A DNA stretch of 64,000 nt from Cordilura impudica (lineage: Eukaryota; Arthropoda; Insecta; Diptera; Scathophagidae): assembly GCA_963682025.1 (NCBI GenBank), contig OY821517.1, forward strand, positions 54,645,716 to 54,709,715, read 5' to 3'. A program made the translations under genes and the position numbers. Below the pieces are notes generated by a model. That model ran no database searches. It saw only the letters and a program-made list of their open reading frames with translations, and had not been told where the DNA came from. Every line of letters begins with the position of its first letter. The stretch's first letter is position 1. Below, piece by piece: positions 34,482 through 46,605 of this stretch.

Positions 34482-36502
34482 AGTAAATTTGAGTGGGGGT
34501 GTTAAAATTACTTAATCAAATTCTACTTTAAATATTATACAAAATGCAATCTAGTTTTTATTGACAAAATTGTTTGTAAATATTTTTATAGAAAATAAAT
34601 TTTATTCAATGCGTATTGAGATTCCAACGAAAATATTTTGCCTTTACTTTTCAATACTTACAAATTTATAAAAATATGCACCCATTGACATTTGGCATCG
34701 ATTTACAAAAAATTTGTAAAGAAAATATGGTACGAATTATGATTTTATATATTTTGAAGTCAGTTACACTGATAGATTACGCTCCTGAAATATTAAAGCA
34801 TTCTGATAAAAACTATGGAGTGGGCTAACTACTACTCGAAAAATATCATCCACTTTCCACTCAAATGTATGAAAATATGATCTTCGTAAATGCCTATTTA
34901 CAAAAAGTTTTTCAATTACACTTGGAAAAAGCTCTTAGTATATGAATCTTAATATATGTAGAGAATATGCTTTCAAAATTTCAAAGCATTTCGACAAAAA
35001 TGTTGACGTGTGGGAACAACTACTCGAAAAAGATCGGAAATTTTGCCTAAAGCGTAAAAAATTAATTTTTTTTTTAATTTTTTCACTGTCTGTAACTGAC
35101 TATATTCATATATTACTCAAAAAAAATTTTAAACCTTTCCGACCAAAATTATGGCGTCGGTATAGCACTACTCGACTGATATTGGCCACTTTCTATACAA
35201 ATGTGTGGAAATATGCTCTTATTTGAAGTTTGATGATATTTTCTAGAAAATTTTCCACAATGACGAAAAAAATTATATGCGTTAGAGCTGTGTATATAAA
35301 GATAACACTTCCTTCAAGCTTCAAAGCATTCTGCCAAAAATTGAAGTTTGGAGGAACTACTACTCGACAAAAAACAGAAACTAAAAAAAAATTTTAAAAA
35401 AATTATATATTTTTTTCACTGCCCGTAATTGACCTTATTCACAGTTGACTCATATAAAAAATTCAGTTCTTCCGATTAAAATTGTGCTCTGGGCGAACAA
35501 CTACTCGAAAAAGATCAGCTACTTTCTATACAAATCGCACCTTAAATACAAAAGAGTCACAACTCAAAATTTTCCAAAATTTACTTTTTTCCATAAATTA
35601 ATTCACAGTACACATTTCTATCTACTGCAAAAATTTATTTCTCATAACTATATATCTTCTTTAACGGGAAAAATGCTGTTGTATCTGGGGCACAACTTGA
35701 GATAATATCATTAGTCAAATGAAAAAATTTCAGTCAGAGAGTCATAACTCAAAATTATATATTATTTCCAAAAATACAATATAAATTAAGAAAAAGTATA
35801 GCAAAACTTTCCTCATAGTGGACATTTTCCAAATGAAACTAAATTTTTTTTAAATAAAACAATAATTTTTACATAAACAGTTTTTTGCCTCTCCTGAAAA
35901 CTGTTTTGTATTTAAGGTGCGAAATGTATGTATGAAAATTTGCTCTTATTTCAAGTTTGATGTAACTTTAAAAAAAAATTTCCATCACGACTTGCTAAAA
36001 TTTTGTACTATTTTTAGTTGCAAATATATCGAGATAATCCTCTTAAAATTTCAAAGTATTCCACCAATAATTGTGCTGTTGGCGAACTACTACACGAAAA
36101 AGCTCGACCACTTTCCATACAAATATATGAAAAAATTCACTTCATGCAACTTTGACATCGATTTACATAAAATATTTAAGGCGCACATGGTACAAATTTA
36201 TGCTTTTTAAAGTTGGAAATATGAGTACATTTCGTACACGAAATTTCAGAGTAATCAAAGTAATGTATTAAAATTTCCACTCTATGAATTTTTATTATAT
36301 AAGGCAAGTAGTGACAACGCCATATACAACAAATTTTCTTTTAACAATTAACTAGCTTACAAGCAGTAGCTGTGTAAGTTGAACAATCTCTACAAAATTT
36401 TCTAATTTCTATTTAGGACGTTTTTTGAAATCTCTATGTTGAGGTCACTTTGAGAAAGGGTAGTTTTGACACAACACCTGTACGTGTTATAAATGTATCA
36501 AT

Positions 36503-37250
36503 AACAAAGGGTGATCCATTTCGAGGTTCCCTACTTTTTTAAAGAAAAAAAAAACACAGAAAGTTCAAATTTAATGGGGAATGTTTATTATTATTTGAAA
36601 GAACATTCTTTGGCATTTATTTTTTGAAGATTATGTCTAACAAATACTAGCCGCGGCTACGTCTCAGATGGTCCATCCGTTGAGTCCAATTTTCGATGAC
36701 TCGTTCGAGCATTTCGACTGGTAACTGGCGAATGACACGCGTGATGTTTTTCTTCAAGGCCTGAATCGAAGCGGGATTGTCCGCATAAACTTTAGACTTA
36801 ACATATCCCCACAGGAAAAAGTCTGTGTGATATCGCACGATCTTGGTGGCCAATTGACCGGCCCAAAACGTGAAATTATCTCCTCAGCGAAGTGTTCTCT
36901 CAATAAATCCATTGATTGATGCGCTGTGTGGGAAGTGGCACCGTCTTGCTGAAACCAAATGTCGTCGAGATCACGAGCTTCAATTTCAGGCATCAAATAG
37001 TCGGTTATCATGGCACGATAACGGTCGCCATTGACGGTTACGTTCTCATCGGCATCATTTTTGAAGAAATATGGACCGATGATTCCACTGGCCCACAAAC
37101 CACACCAATCCGTTGTTTTTTCTGGATGATGTGGCATGATGAAATGCCAAACAATACTAAACAAAAATAACATGACAGCATGACACGACTCACACGTGAT
37201 CTGTCAAAAAAAGGCTATTGAAAAAAGTATATCTACTTGTATCACCCGGT
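36503..37250 (-). pseudogene. internally deleted mariner-like element (mariner 3)
   Basis: Inverted ends: GGGTGATCCA...CTACTTTTTT at the left (36509 on) and the inverse of GGGTGATACA...ATACTTTTTT at the right (ending 37247), with TA near both. The minus strand holds the C-terminal half of a transposase: WCGLWASGIIGPYFF, FQQDGATSHTA (second catalytic Asp), WPPRSCDIT (third Asp), then, after a frameshift, DFFLWGYVKSKVYADNP and a stop at 36647. The HTH and first Asp are deleted. It lies close to the axis of the giant foldback. Confidence 0.75.
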
Positions 37251-38811
37251 AAAAGGTTTTTCCATTAATGTCAATCGAAGGGTTACTTACCTGTTAAAAG
37301 CGGGCGTAATTTTGTATCAATGGTTTATGGTGACAAAACGAGGTAGCCTTATAAAAATTATGGTTTTTGGGTGGTTAATATTTTTAAAATTAAGAAAATA
37401 ACTACATAGAAGTCCGAAAATTTTCCTTAGAATATTCTGAAATTTTAAGAGTATTATGTACTTAAATCGATAACTTCAAAACATAAATTTTTAAAAATTC
37501 GTGAAGGAAAATTTTCAGTAAAATTACATCAAACTTAAAATAAGAGCAAATTTTCACAAATTTGTATGGAAAGTGGCTGATCTTTATCAAGTAGTAGTTC
37601 GCCAACAGCTAAGTTATTGTCGGAATGCTTTGAAATTATAAGGACGAAATGTCCTTGTATTTTAAATTTTAGAATGTATAAATGTGTATATATCATATGT
37701 TCCTTGAATATATTCTGTAAATGGATGTCAAACTTGGTCGGAGTGCATTTTTTCGTATATTTGTATGGAAAATGGCTGATTTTTTCGAGTAGCAATTCGC
37801 CAACAGCACAATTATTACCGAAAGTATTTGAAATTTGAAGGACATAATGTCCCCTTATTTGCAATTTTATAGTATATAAATTTGTACCATGTATGCCTTA
37901 AATATTTTTTGTAAATCGTTCTCAAACTTGCATGAAGTGCATTTTTTCATATATTTTTATGGGAACTGTCTGACATTTTTCGAATAGAAGGTTGCCAAGG
38001 CTGCACATTATTAGCCTGAATGGCTTAAAAATTTAAATGAGTTATCTAAGGATATAGTCAATTGGAATTGCTGAAAAAAAGAACAAAAAAAATTTTTTTT
38101 AATTTTTTTTTTTCATTACTGATGTTTTTCGAGTAGTAGTTCGCCCACCCCACACCTTTCATCCGAGTGCTCCATTATTTTAGGAAAATAATCTTATGAT
38201 ATGAGGGACTACAATATGTATTAATTTTTACCATATATCTTCGGAAAATATCTTTTAAAATGATGTCAAACTTCCATGGAGCGAATGTTTTCATACATTT
38301 GTGTGGAAAGTGCTCGAGCTTTTTCGAGTAGTAATTCATCCACCCCACATTTATTGTCGGAAAGGTTTGAAATTTAAAAGAAATACTCTCCTTACATTTT
38401 CAACTCTAAAAATATAAGTTTTGGATAAGTCATTATGAAAAAATTTCTGTAAAATTATTTCAAACATGAAATAAGAACAAATTTTCACACTTTTGTATGG
38501 AAAGATTCTGATCTTTTTCGATTAGTAGTTTGTCCGAGCCACAATTTCGGCCAGATTACTTTGAAATTTCATGTACGTAATATAGTCCATATTTCCAACA
38601 ATAAAAAGCATAATGTTGTACCATGTGTTCTTTCAAAATTTTTTGTAAATCAATGCCAAATGTCAATGGAGTGCATATTTTCATATATCTGTATGGAAAG
38701 TTATCGAGCGTTTTCGAGTAGTAATTCGCCAACAGCACAATTATTGTTGGGATACTTTGAAATTTAATAGGATTATCTGGATATATTATTTTGGAATGGA
38801 ATTTTTTTTGA

Positions 38812-39945
38812 TGTGTAAACATCTATACGCGCAGGGGGGGGTAAATTTATATTTCACAATACAATCACAAAAACAGCGTAACTCATATCGGTGTGAGCTG
38901 AAGCAGATAACGCTGTGTGACTTATGATTGTATTGGTGAAAATATTATGATATGTTCTTTTCTAAACATTTTCCAATTGTCTTTCAAAAAACATCAATTG
39001 TATTTCAGAAACCATCAATATAATTTCAGAAAACATCAATATAATTTCAGAAAACATCAATTGTATATCAGAAACCATCAATATAATTTCAGAAAACATC
39101 ATTTGAATTTCAGAAAACATAAATAGAATTTCAGAAAACATCAATATAATTTCAGAAAACATCATTTGAATTTCAGAAAACATAAATAGAATTTCAGAAA
39201 ACATCAATATAATTTCAGAAAACATCATTTGAATTTCAGAAAACATAAATAGAATTTCAGAAAACATCATTCGAGTTTCAGAAAACATCAATTGAATTTC
39301 AGAAAACATCAATAGAATTTCAGAAAACATCACTTGAATTTCGGAAAACATAAATAGAATTTCAGAAAACATCAATATAATTTCAGAAAACATCATTCGA
39401 GTTTCAGAAAACATCAATTGAATTTCAGAAAACATCAATAGAATTTCAGAAAACATCAATTGTATTTCAGAAACCATCAATATAATTTCAGAAAACATCA
39501 TTTGAATTTCAGAAAACATAAATAGAATTTCAGAAAACATCAATATAATTTCAGAAAACATCATTCGAGTTTCAGAAAACATCAATTGAATTTCAGAAAG
39601 CATCAATAGATTTTCAAAAAACATCAATTGTATTTCAGAAACCATCAATATAATTTCAGAAAACATCATTTGAATTTCAGAAAACATAATTAGAATTTCA
39701 GAAAACATCAATCGAATTTCAAAAAGCATCATTTGAATTGCTGAGAACATTAATTGTATTTCAGAAAACATCAATTGAATTTCAAAAAACATCAATTGCA
39801 TTTCAGAAAACATCAATTGAATTTCAGAAAACAGCATAATCGACTTATTTTTTATGCACTGGAAAATATGATGTTGATGTTTTCTTTAATTATTAGATGT
39901 TTACACATCTCCCTTGTGATCGGACTCACATGATTTTTTTTTTAA
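38812..39945 (-). mobile_element. 21-bp-satellite element, copy 2
   Basis: Inverse of copy 1: 38819 on reads GATGTGTAAACATCTATACG, then the hairpin region (38858-38942), the array, and 39830-39935 reads the inverse of the left end (CATAATCGACTTATTTTTTATG ... CTCCCTTGTGATCGGACTCACATGA). T runs flank both ends. It lacks the roughly 1 kb that copy 1 has between array and hairpin. Inserted in the right arm of the giant foldback. Confidence 0.7.
38985..39838 (-). repeat. 21-bp satellite array 2
   Basis: About 41 units in the minus direction, same consensus and same variants as array 1. On the minus strand it is open for 291 codons (39837-38962), as heptads of the MFSEIQL type. Confidence 0.9.
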
Positions 39946-40590
39946 GTTAACTTTGAAACTTGAGCGAAGTGTTCTCTTTATATACACAGCTCTAAAGAAA
40001 AAAACTTTTTTTTGTTAATTCATTGTGGAAAATTTTCTGGAAAATATCATCAAACTTCAAATAAGAGCATAGTTTCACACATTTGTATAGAAAGTGGCCA
40101 ATATCAGTCGAGTAGTGCAATACCGACGCCACTATTTTGCTCCGAATGGTTTAAAATTTTTTATGAATAATCTATGAATAGAGTCAATTACAGACAGTGA
40201 AAAAATTATAAAAAAAATTAATTTTTTGTACACTTTTTGCAAATATTCCGATCTTTTTCGAGTAGTTATTCCCACACTCGAACATTTTTGTCGGAATGCT
40301 TTGAAATTTTGAAAATATATTCTCTACATATATTTAGATTAAAATAATACTAAGAGCTTTTTCCAAGCGTGCTTGAAAAATATTTTGTAAATAGGCATCA
40401 AACATATACGAAGATCTTATTTTCGTACATTTGAGTGATATTTTTCAAGTACTAGTTAGCCCACTCCATAGTTTTTATCAGAATGTTTTAATATTTCAGG
40501 AGGGTAATCTATTAGTGTAACTAACCTCAAAATATATAAAATCATACCATGTATTTTGGGAAAAATTTTTTTTAAGTGAAGTAAAACATC

Positions 40591-40606
40591 TATGAAGTGA
40601 ATATTT
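40591..40606. repeat. 16-bp target-site duplication, left copy of LINE 3
   Basis: TATGAAGTGAATATTT, repeated exactly at 46036-46051. The sequence outside each copy joins into a continuous foldback arm. Confidence 0.85.
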
Positions 40607-43233
40607 ATTTATTTATATACAAGATTTACAATCGTAATAAATTATGAAGGTAAATACAATTTTATACTGAGGTACTAACTGCAGTGGTTTTTGACCTAAA
40701 TTTGTTGTAGAAGGACTTATGTTATATCAAATATTATATTAAAATACTTCGTACTGCATTAATATTTTCAATGTTAATGATTTTTAAGAGATCTTTTAAA
40801 CAAACTATACCAAATAGCGTGAGTTGAGCACGGTTTATGGTACTGCAATTGGAAACTAGATGGTTTATATTTATGACTTCTGTATTGCATAAAGGACATT
40901 CTGCTGGTCTTTAATTGATGAACAAATGACAATTCTGTGGTTTTCTAGAATAACCGGTATGTCATAAAATCAAAATGTTCAGGGGAGCCAAAAAACGCTA
41001 TATTTGAAATTATGGGCTCGATATAAAATTTTTAGAGCTTTTTATTAAACAGTCATGTAGATATGGGCAATAAATACTTTATATAAAATTTTGAGTCAAA
41101 AATCTTCAGAGGAATAGATCCTAGAGAGGGACGAAAAAACAATATGTAAATAACACTTAAAGTGTGTGCTTATGTCGACAAACGTCGTTGTCTTTGAAAA
41201 AGAAAACTACCAATGCAACCACCCATGTAGACATAAGTTGTTGTTGCTTGAAAAATGGATTTTTTTGTTCGTCAACAAAAAGTGAACGGGACTTAGGATG
41301 AGAATATAACAACGTATCAAGAATAATACTCACAAAAAATAACAGAAATAAACACACAAGTTTTTATAAGTGGTTATAAACTGAAAACTAATCCAAAATT
41401 ATTTAGCATTTTTTTTTTCATTGATAACAACGTAGCGACTATGTGTCGTTTTCTGAGAAAATAATTTGTCAGTGATCAAACGTGGGTTGACATACGTCGT
41501 TAGTGCTGCAAATTAATTTAATAAACGTTTAAGTTACGTCGTTATTTAAAGAAAAAACTTAGAAATGGTCAATATTTTTTTAAAAAAAATTTAACACATG
41601 TAAATGGCGTTAAAATTTAATATATTTGGCATCGTTAGCTCAAAACTGACAAAAATGGACATACGCGGTTATTCCAGAAAACCACAGAATTTGTGATGTA
41701 GGTGTGTCCCAGTCTTAATCTGATGTATTTTTGCAAATCTAGTCTTGTGGCGTGAGGGAGATAAATTGGTCTGGTTTTGTTCGGGTTGATGAGTTTGTAG
41801 TGATGCTGATAGTTGTTCCAGTCATCCCTATCAATTTTTTTTTTAGATGTGATGAAATAGTTTTTATGATGTCTTTTTTATTTGTTGAAGGATAATGAAT
41901 AATGGGGGCATGTGTTGCGATTTTTGCTGCTTCATCTGCAAGGGTGTTTCCTATTATACCAATGTGGCTAGGGATCCAAATAATTTTGAATTTGAATTTC
42001 GAGATAGTAATGAGTTTGTTTTTTATGTTTTGAATTGCCATTACTGTAGATTTGGAGTCAGAACCTATCATGTACTTTCCACGGATATTTTTGTATTTAT
42101 TTAATACATAATAAATAGCTGTTGATTCTGCTGTAAAAATTGAGGATCTCTGATCTAGAATTGCTAGGTGGTCTATGTTTAAGTTGTTGTTAATTACAGC
42201 AAATGGGGTGGAATTGTCAGGTTTTGATCCATCAGTATACAGGTTTTTCCAATTATTGTTTATTTAGCAGATGAAATCTCCTTGAATAGTGATGTATAGG
42301 TGTTGTTTGGCTTACATTCTTTTGGGAAAGCCATTAAATAATTTATAAAACTACTGTTTTTTAACTTCCAGGATGGTTCAGAGGGGAAATAGACTTTTTG
42401 CAGTTTGGTATTAATGTCCATATCAGTCGCGTATTTCATGGTTAGGCATAAAGTTGATGGGAAGCGAAGAGGTAATTGTGAGGGAATATAGTGGATACGT
42501 TTTAACAGGTGTTGCTCTGATGGAAATATCACTTTGATAATTAAATTCGATGTGAGATCTTTGTTGCAAAGTTGGTAAACAGGATTCTGCCATAATATTT
42601 TTTGTTGGTGTTGTTCTTAAAGTACCAAGGCTAATTCTAATTGACGAGTTATACACTGGGTGAAGTTTTTTTAATTGAGTTTTTGAGGCTTTACCATATA
42701 TAACTAGTCCATAGTCCAGTTTTGATAAAATAAGACTACGGACAATGTTTCCACTAATTGTTGGATGAGAGTTGTTCTTTTTGGTGGCTAAACATTTGAT
42801 TAGGTTTAGTCGTTGTTGGAGAGATATTTTCAAATAATTGAGGTGGGAAGACCATGCAAAGCTTTTATTGAATATAACGCCAAGTATTCTTAGTGAATCT
42901 ACCGTGTCGATTTGATTACCTTGAACTGAGATGTTTTTAGTGTCACAAGACTTCTTCTTACATATATGGAGACATTTTGTTTTGGGGAATGAAATTTTTG
43001 CCCCTGTGTTACTACACCAAACATCTGTGGAAGTAAAAAGGGTACCGACTTCTCCTTGGAAGTTAATATTTTTTAGTTGTTTAGAGATGATGTATAAATC
43101 ATCGGCGTAGATGAAGTGTTGAAAGTATTTATTGTTGGAAACGATTTTTTTTTACTTTATCGGTAGCGATCTGGAATAAAACGACTGAAAGGGGTGAACC
43201 TTGTGGGATGCCATTGTAAAGAGGTTTTATATA

Positions 43234-44537
43234 AAGGGTGTCCCAACAGGAACGCAATTTTTAAATCTGGCAACATTCGAAGTGTCATTGTTTGACATTT
43301 GAACAATTGTTATTGTTTGCTAGTAGAAGGTACGAGGTTAGTAAAAATGGAGCGCTACACGAATGAATAACGCATTCTCATTGTGAAATTGTTTTACCAA
43401 AATGGTGAAAGTTTTGCGGCTACAGTTCGCAATTTGCGATCAATTTGGGGTCACAATAAAGCTCCAAAAGAGTCAACTGTAAAGAGATTAATGGATAAAT
43501 TTGCCGAAACTGGGTCTGTTAGTGATGTAAAGACAACAACGCGCCATCGACCAGGTCGATCGACCGAAAATGTCGCAGCTGTACGTGATGATGTCGCTCA
43601 AACTCCATCCACCTCAATTAGACACCGAGCTCAGCAAATTGGTGTCTCCAAATCCACTATGCAGCGAATTTTGACGAAAGATTTGCATCTTCATGCACAC
43701 AAAGTTCAATTGACTCAGGAACTGAAGCCAGCTGACCATGGACAGCGAAGGGAGTTCGTTAATTGGGTATTGGAGAGACAACATGAAAATGCTGATTTTG
43801 CCGCTAAAATCATCTTCAGTGACGAGGCCCATTTCCATCTTGATGGCTTCGTCAATAGGCAGAATTGTCGCATTTGGGGTGAGGAAAACCCTCGAGTGAT
43901 TCACGAGAAGCAAATGCATCCTCAACGTGTCACTGCGTGGTGTGGTTTTTGGGCTGGAGGAATCATTGGACCTTTTTTTTTATGAAAATGAGGCAGGTCA
44001 AGCGCAAACAATCAATGGTGTTCGGTATCGTGAAATGATAACCAGTTTTTTCTTGCCTCGAATTGAAGAAATGAATGTGGAGGGCATGTGGTTCCAACAA
44101 GACGGCGCCACATGTCATACAGCCAGAGAAACAATTCAATTGCTGCATCAGTCATTTCCCGGTCGTGTTATTTCGCGTTTTGGAGATCAGAATTGGCCGC
44201 CTAGATCGTGCGATTTAACACCATTACATTTTTTTCTTTGGGGTTTTTTGAAGTCGATGGTTTACGCGAATAAGCCGACGACGACTCAAGCCTTAAAAGA
44301 GGAAATTGGACGCTGCATTAATGAAATACCGCAGCATTTATGCAAAACGGTCATTGAAAATTTCATTAAAAGATTGCGTGCATGCCAGCAAAGCCGCGGC
44401 GGCCATCTGCACGATATATTGTTCCATACATAACCTCATTCTGTCTACTTTACGATATAATAAAGTTTCACGATTTTTTTTTAAATATCTGTGTTTTATT
44501 TAAAATTTAAAAATTGCGTTCTTGTTGGGACACCCTT
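43234..44537 (+). mobile_element. mariner-like element 1, with inverted ends and TA duplication
   Basis: Ends AAGGGTGTCCCAACA-GAACG at 43234 and the inverse ending at 44537; TA at 43232-43233 and 44538-44539. The inverted repeats are about 30 bp with one or two mismatches. It carries one transposase gene. Confidence 0.85.
43347..44433 (+). pseudogene. mariner 1 transposase, one stop and one frameshift
   Basis: Starts at 43347 (MERYTNE then a TAA stop at codon 8). The frame then runs through a DUF4817-type HTH (LIVKLFYQNGESFAATVRNL), a second HTH (GVSKSTMQRIL), IIFSDEAHFHLDGFVNRQN (first catalytic Asp) and GIIGPFF. A run of nine T at 43973-43981, one too many, shifts the frame; it resumes with YENEAGQAQTING, WFQQDGATCHTA (second Asp), WPPRSCDLTP (third Asp), FFLWGFLKSMVYANKP and a stop at 44431-44433. 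About 360 codons, full length. Only two lesions suggest a fairly recent insertion. Confidence 0.85.
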
Positions 44538-44539
44538 TA
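44538..44539. repeat. TA shared by two abutting mariners
   Basis: The right TA of mariner 1 is also the left TA of mariner 2, so one element inserted into the target duplication of the other. Confidence 0.75.
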
Positions 44540-45857
44540 CAAGGTGGGCCAAAAGAAATCATCCGATGTTGTTTGGCTCTCATTTTTGCAAATGGCGGCC
44601 AATGTCAAATCTGTTTTGACATTTGTGAACTAGACAGATGTAGAATATAAGTGAACAAGCCATGGAGCGATACACTCCCCAAGAACGCGGAATAATCGTA
44701 TCTATTTTTTTGCTTAACAATTCGTCTGTGGTGTTGGCGCAGCGCGAATTCCGTCGCCGATTCCCCGGTCGTCCGACACCGACTGCACAGACACTGCGCC
44801 ATTTGGTCACCAACCTTGAAGAGTATGGGACCAGACGAGACGCTGCCAAGAGTGGCCGGCCCCGGAGCGCCCGTTCTGCCGAGAACATCGCCGCTGTTGC
44901 CGAGGATGTCGAGCTGTCGCCAGAAACATCAACCGGACGCAGTGCCTTGCAATTAGCCATCAGCCGGTCGTCCCTAAGGCGAATTTTGGTCAAACACCTG
45001 CGCATGTTCCCGTACAAAGTCCAGTCCGTGCATCAGCTGCAGCCTGTCGACCGCCAAACGCGTGTAACCTACGCCCAAGCCATCTCAATCTCGAGGACGA
45101 AGTGGACGATTTTTCGACCAAAATCATAACGAGCGATGAGGCTCATTTCCACCTCAGCGGGTACGTGAACAAGCAAAACTATCGCTTCTGGGGCACCGAA
45201 AATCCACGAGTGATGCACGAGGAGCCTTTACACCCGCTTAAAGTGATTGCATGGTGCGCTGTTCACGCTGGAGGAGTCATCGGGCCATTTTTTTCGAGGA
45301 CGCCGCTGGTCAAACGAAAACAGTGGACGGTGCGCGCTATAGGGCCATGTTAACCGAGTTTTTTCTGCCACAATTGAACGAATTAGGACTGGAGGACATG
45401 TGGTTCCAACAGGACGGAGCAACGGCACACACTGCGCGAGCCACAACCGATATTCTGAAGGCGGCGTTCCCGGGTCGCCTGATCTCTCGTTTTGGCGATT
45501 TACACTGGCCCGCAAGATCGCCCGATTTAACCGTTCCAGACTTTTTTGTGGGGTTTTTTGAAGTCCCGTGTTTACGTGAACAAGCCCGAAACCCTGGAAG
45601 CCCTCAAGGACAACATTCGACACGAGTGCGAGAATCTGTCGCCCGAAGTTCTCGCCGAAGATATGAAAAATGCCATAAAACGAGCCCGTGTAGCAATCAA
45701 TTGTGACGGCGCCCATTTGGCCGATATCATCTTCTCGACTTGACCAATAAAATTCTAAAGGTTCAAATAAACATAATCAAAAAACAGAATCGAAGTTTTC
45801 ATTTAGAAAAAAAATGAGAGCCAAACAACATCGGATGACTTCTTTTGGCCCACCTTG
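44540..45857 (+). mobile_element. mariner-like element 2, abutting mariner 1
   Basis: Ends CAAGGTGGGCCAAAAGAA at 44540 and its inverse ending at 45857; the next bases also match (CATCCGATGTTGTTTGGCTC against its inverse near 45815-45835), giving inverted repeats of about 45 bp. TA at 44538-44539 and 45858-45859. Clearly more GC-rich than its surroundings, especially in the coding part. Confidence 0.85.
44662..45743 (+). pseudogene. mariner 2 transposase with three frameshifts
   Basis: Starts MERYTPQERGIIVSIFLLNN at 44662, with HTH 1 (AQREFRRRFPGR) and HTH 2 (ISRSSLRRILVKHL). A frameshift near 45100 leads to IITSDEAHFHLSGYVNKQNY (first Asp) and GGVIGPFF. A second near 45290 leads to DAAGQTKTVDG, WFQQDGATAHTA (second Asp) and WPARSPDLTVPDFF (third Asp). 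A third near 45545 leads to WGFLKSRVYVNKPE and the C terminus, stop at 45741-45743. All three lesions are single-base changes in or near homopolymers. Same transposase group as mariner 1 but clearly a different family. Confidence 0.85.
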
Positions 45858-46035
45858 TATGAGTGAACGTTGTTGGCTTCTATCCTTAATTTCCGATTTG
45901 ATAGAAAACTATATACAAAGTTGATTATTTTATTGTCCAATTTCCATTCCTTTAATTGAGATATTATATTATATTATCCCGACGCGATCGAACGCCTTCT
46001 CAAAATCTATAGATATAACTGATAAATAATTTCTG

Positions 46036-46051
46036 TATGAAGTGAATATTT
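46036..46051. repeat. 16-bp target-site duplication, right copy of LINE 3
   Basis: Exact copy of 40591-40606. Confidence 0.85.
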
Positions 46052-46259
46052 TCATATATTTGTATGGAAAGGCGTCGAGCTTTTTCGAGTAGAAATTTAA
46101 GGAAGATATTCTTGGTACTTGTACGGTTTCAAAAAGTATACAGTTGTTATACTAAATACCTATATTTAACGTTTTACATGATTTCAAACATGAGATATGT
46201 TAATTTTTACTACTCGAGCTACTCGTTGAGCTCGAAGGTCGAGTAATGGGGAGCTCTGG

Positions 46260-46536
46260 TTTCTGAGTCGAGCTGTATAATAAAAGGTGATTCTAGCTCA
46301 AGAATTTTTGGTAGCTACAACTTCAGCACACTCAAAATGTTTTCAATCATAATTTTTAACCAAAACACTTTTTATCTTCGATGAAAACAAATTTAAATTT
46401 TAATTCACGAAGTCGTTTGATGCAAATCATAAATGTGGTAAAAATTTCTAAATTCTAATTCACCAATTCTCTGTAAACATCTCTTTCAAAATATTAATGA
46501 GTCTCGTTTATCATCACTGGTATGGATAGTTGTTAC

Positions 46537-46605
<69 letters not shown>

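Larger units (their letters stand above)
30595..34656 (+). mobile_element. copia-type LTR retrotransposon, broken by insertions
   Basis: The 3' LTR is 34500-34656 (157 bp, starts TGTTAAAATT, ends TTTTCAATA), preceded by a purine tract GAGTGGGGG. The 5' LTR is split: 30595 to about 30636, and about 31958-32081. Flanks are CATAC (30590-30594) and CTTAC (34657-34661), a 5-bp target duplication with one mismatch; the host repeat reads continuously across. Internal DNA is deleted before the RT. Two R2 copies, in opposite orientation, sit in the 5' LTR and in the body. Confidence 0.8.
41739..46020 (-). pseudogene. LINE 3 reverse transcriptase and RNase H, broken
   Basis: Minus strand: 46020-45862 reads VISIDFEKAFDRVG and NRKLRIEANNVHS. 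Across the mariners it continues with KPLYNGIPQGSPLSVVLFQ (43230-43160), then the thumb (42833-42423, SKLDYGLVIYGKASKTQLKKL), then RNase H (YTDGSKPDNSTPFAV near 42240, IFTAESTAIYYVL, GSDSKSTVMAI at 42065) and WIPSHIGIIGNTLADEAAK. All RNase H acidic positions are visible. Multiple frameshifts. RT plus C-terminal RNase H points to the I superfamily, related to but distinct from LINE 4. Confidence 0.8.
40607..46035 (-). mobile_element. 5'-truncated LINE with RNase H (LINE 3), split by two mariners
   Basis: Minus strand; the 3' tail is (AAAT)n at 40607-40617. The 5' end at 46035 lies in the RT. Without the two mariners (43234-45857) it is about 2.8 kb. Another 3' end of the same family is at 58767-58885. 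The target is the right arm of the giant foldback, so the order is foldback, then LINE 3, then mariners. Confidence 0.85.
30426..46254. mobile_element. giant foldback-like element with nested insertions
   Basis: The left end starts GCTCCCCATTACTCGAGCTTC (30426) and the right end is its inverse (46231-46254, 23 of 24 positions). Inside, the left arm (30426-30594 and 34657 to about 36260) is mirrored by the right arm (46254-46036, 40606-39946 and 38811 to about 38560): for example 'ggaaatatgctcttatttgaagtttgatgat' near 35210 against its inverse near 40060, and 'aataattgtgctgttggcgaa' near 36066 against its inverse near 38735. Removing copia, LINE 3, the mariners and the satellite element leaves arms of about 2 kb around an interior of 1-2 kb. 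No transposase of its own is recognised. Confidence 0.65.
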
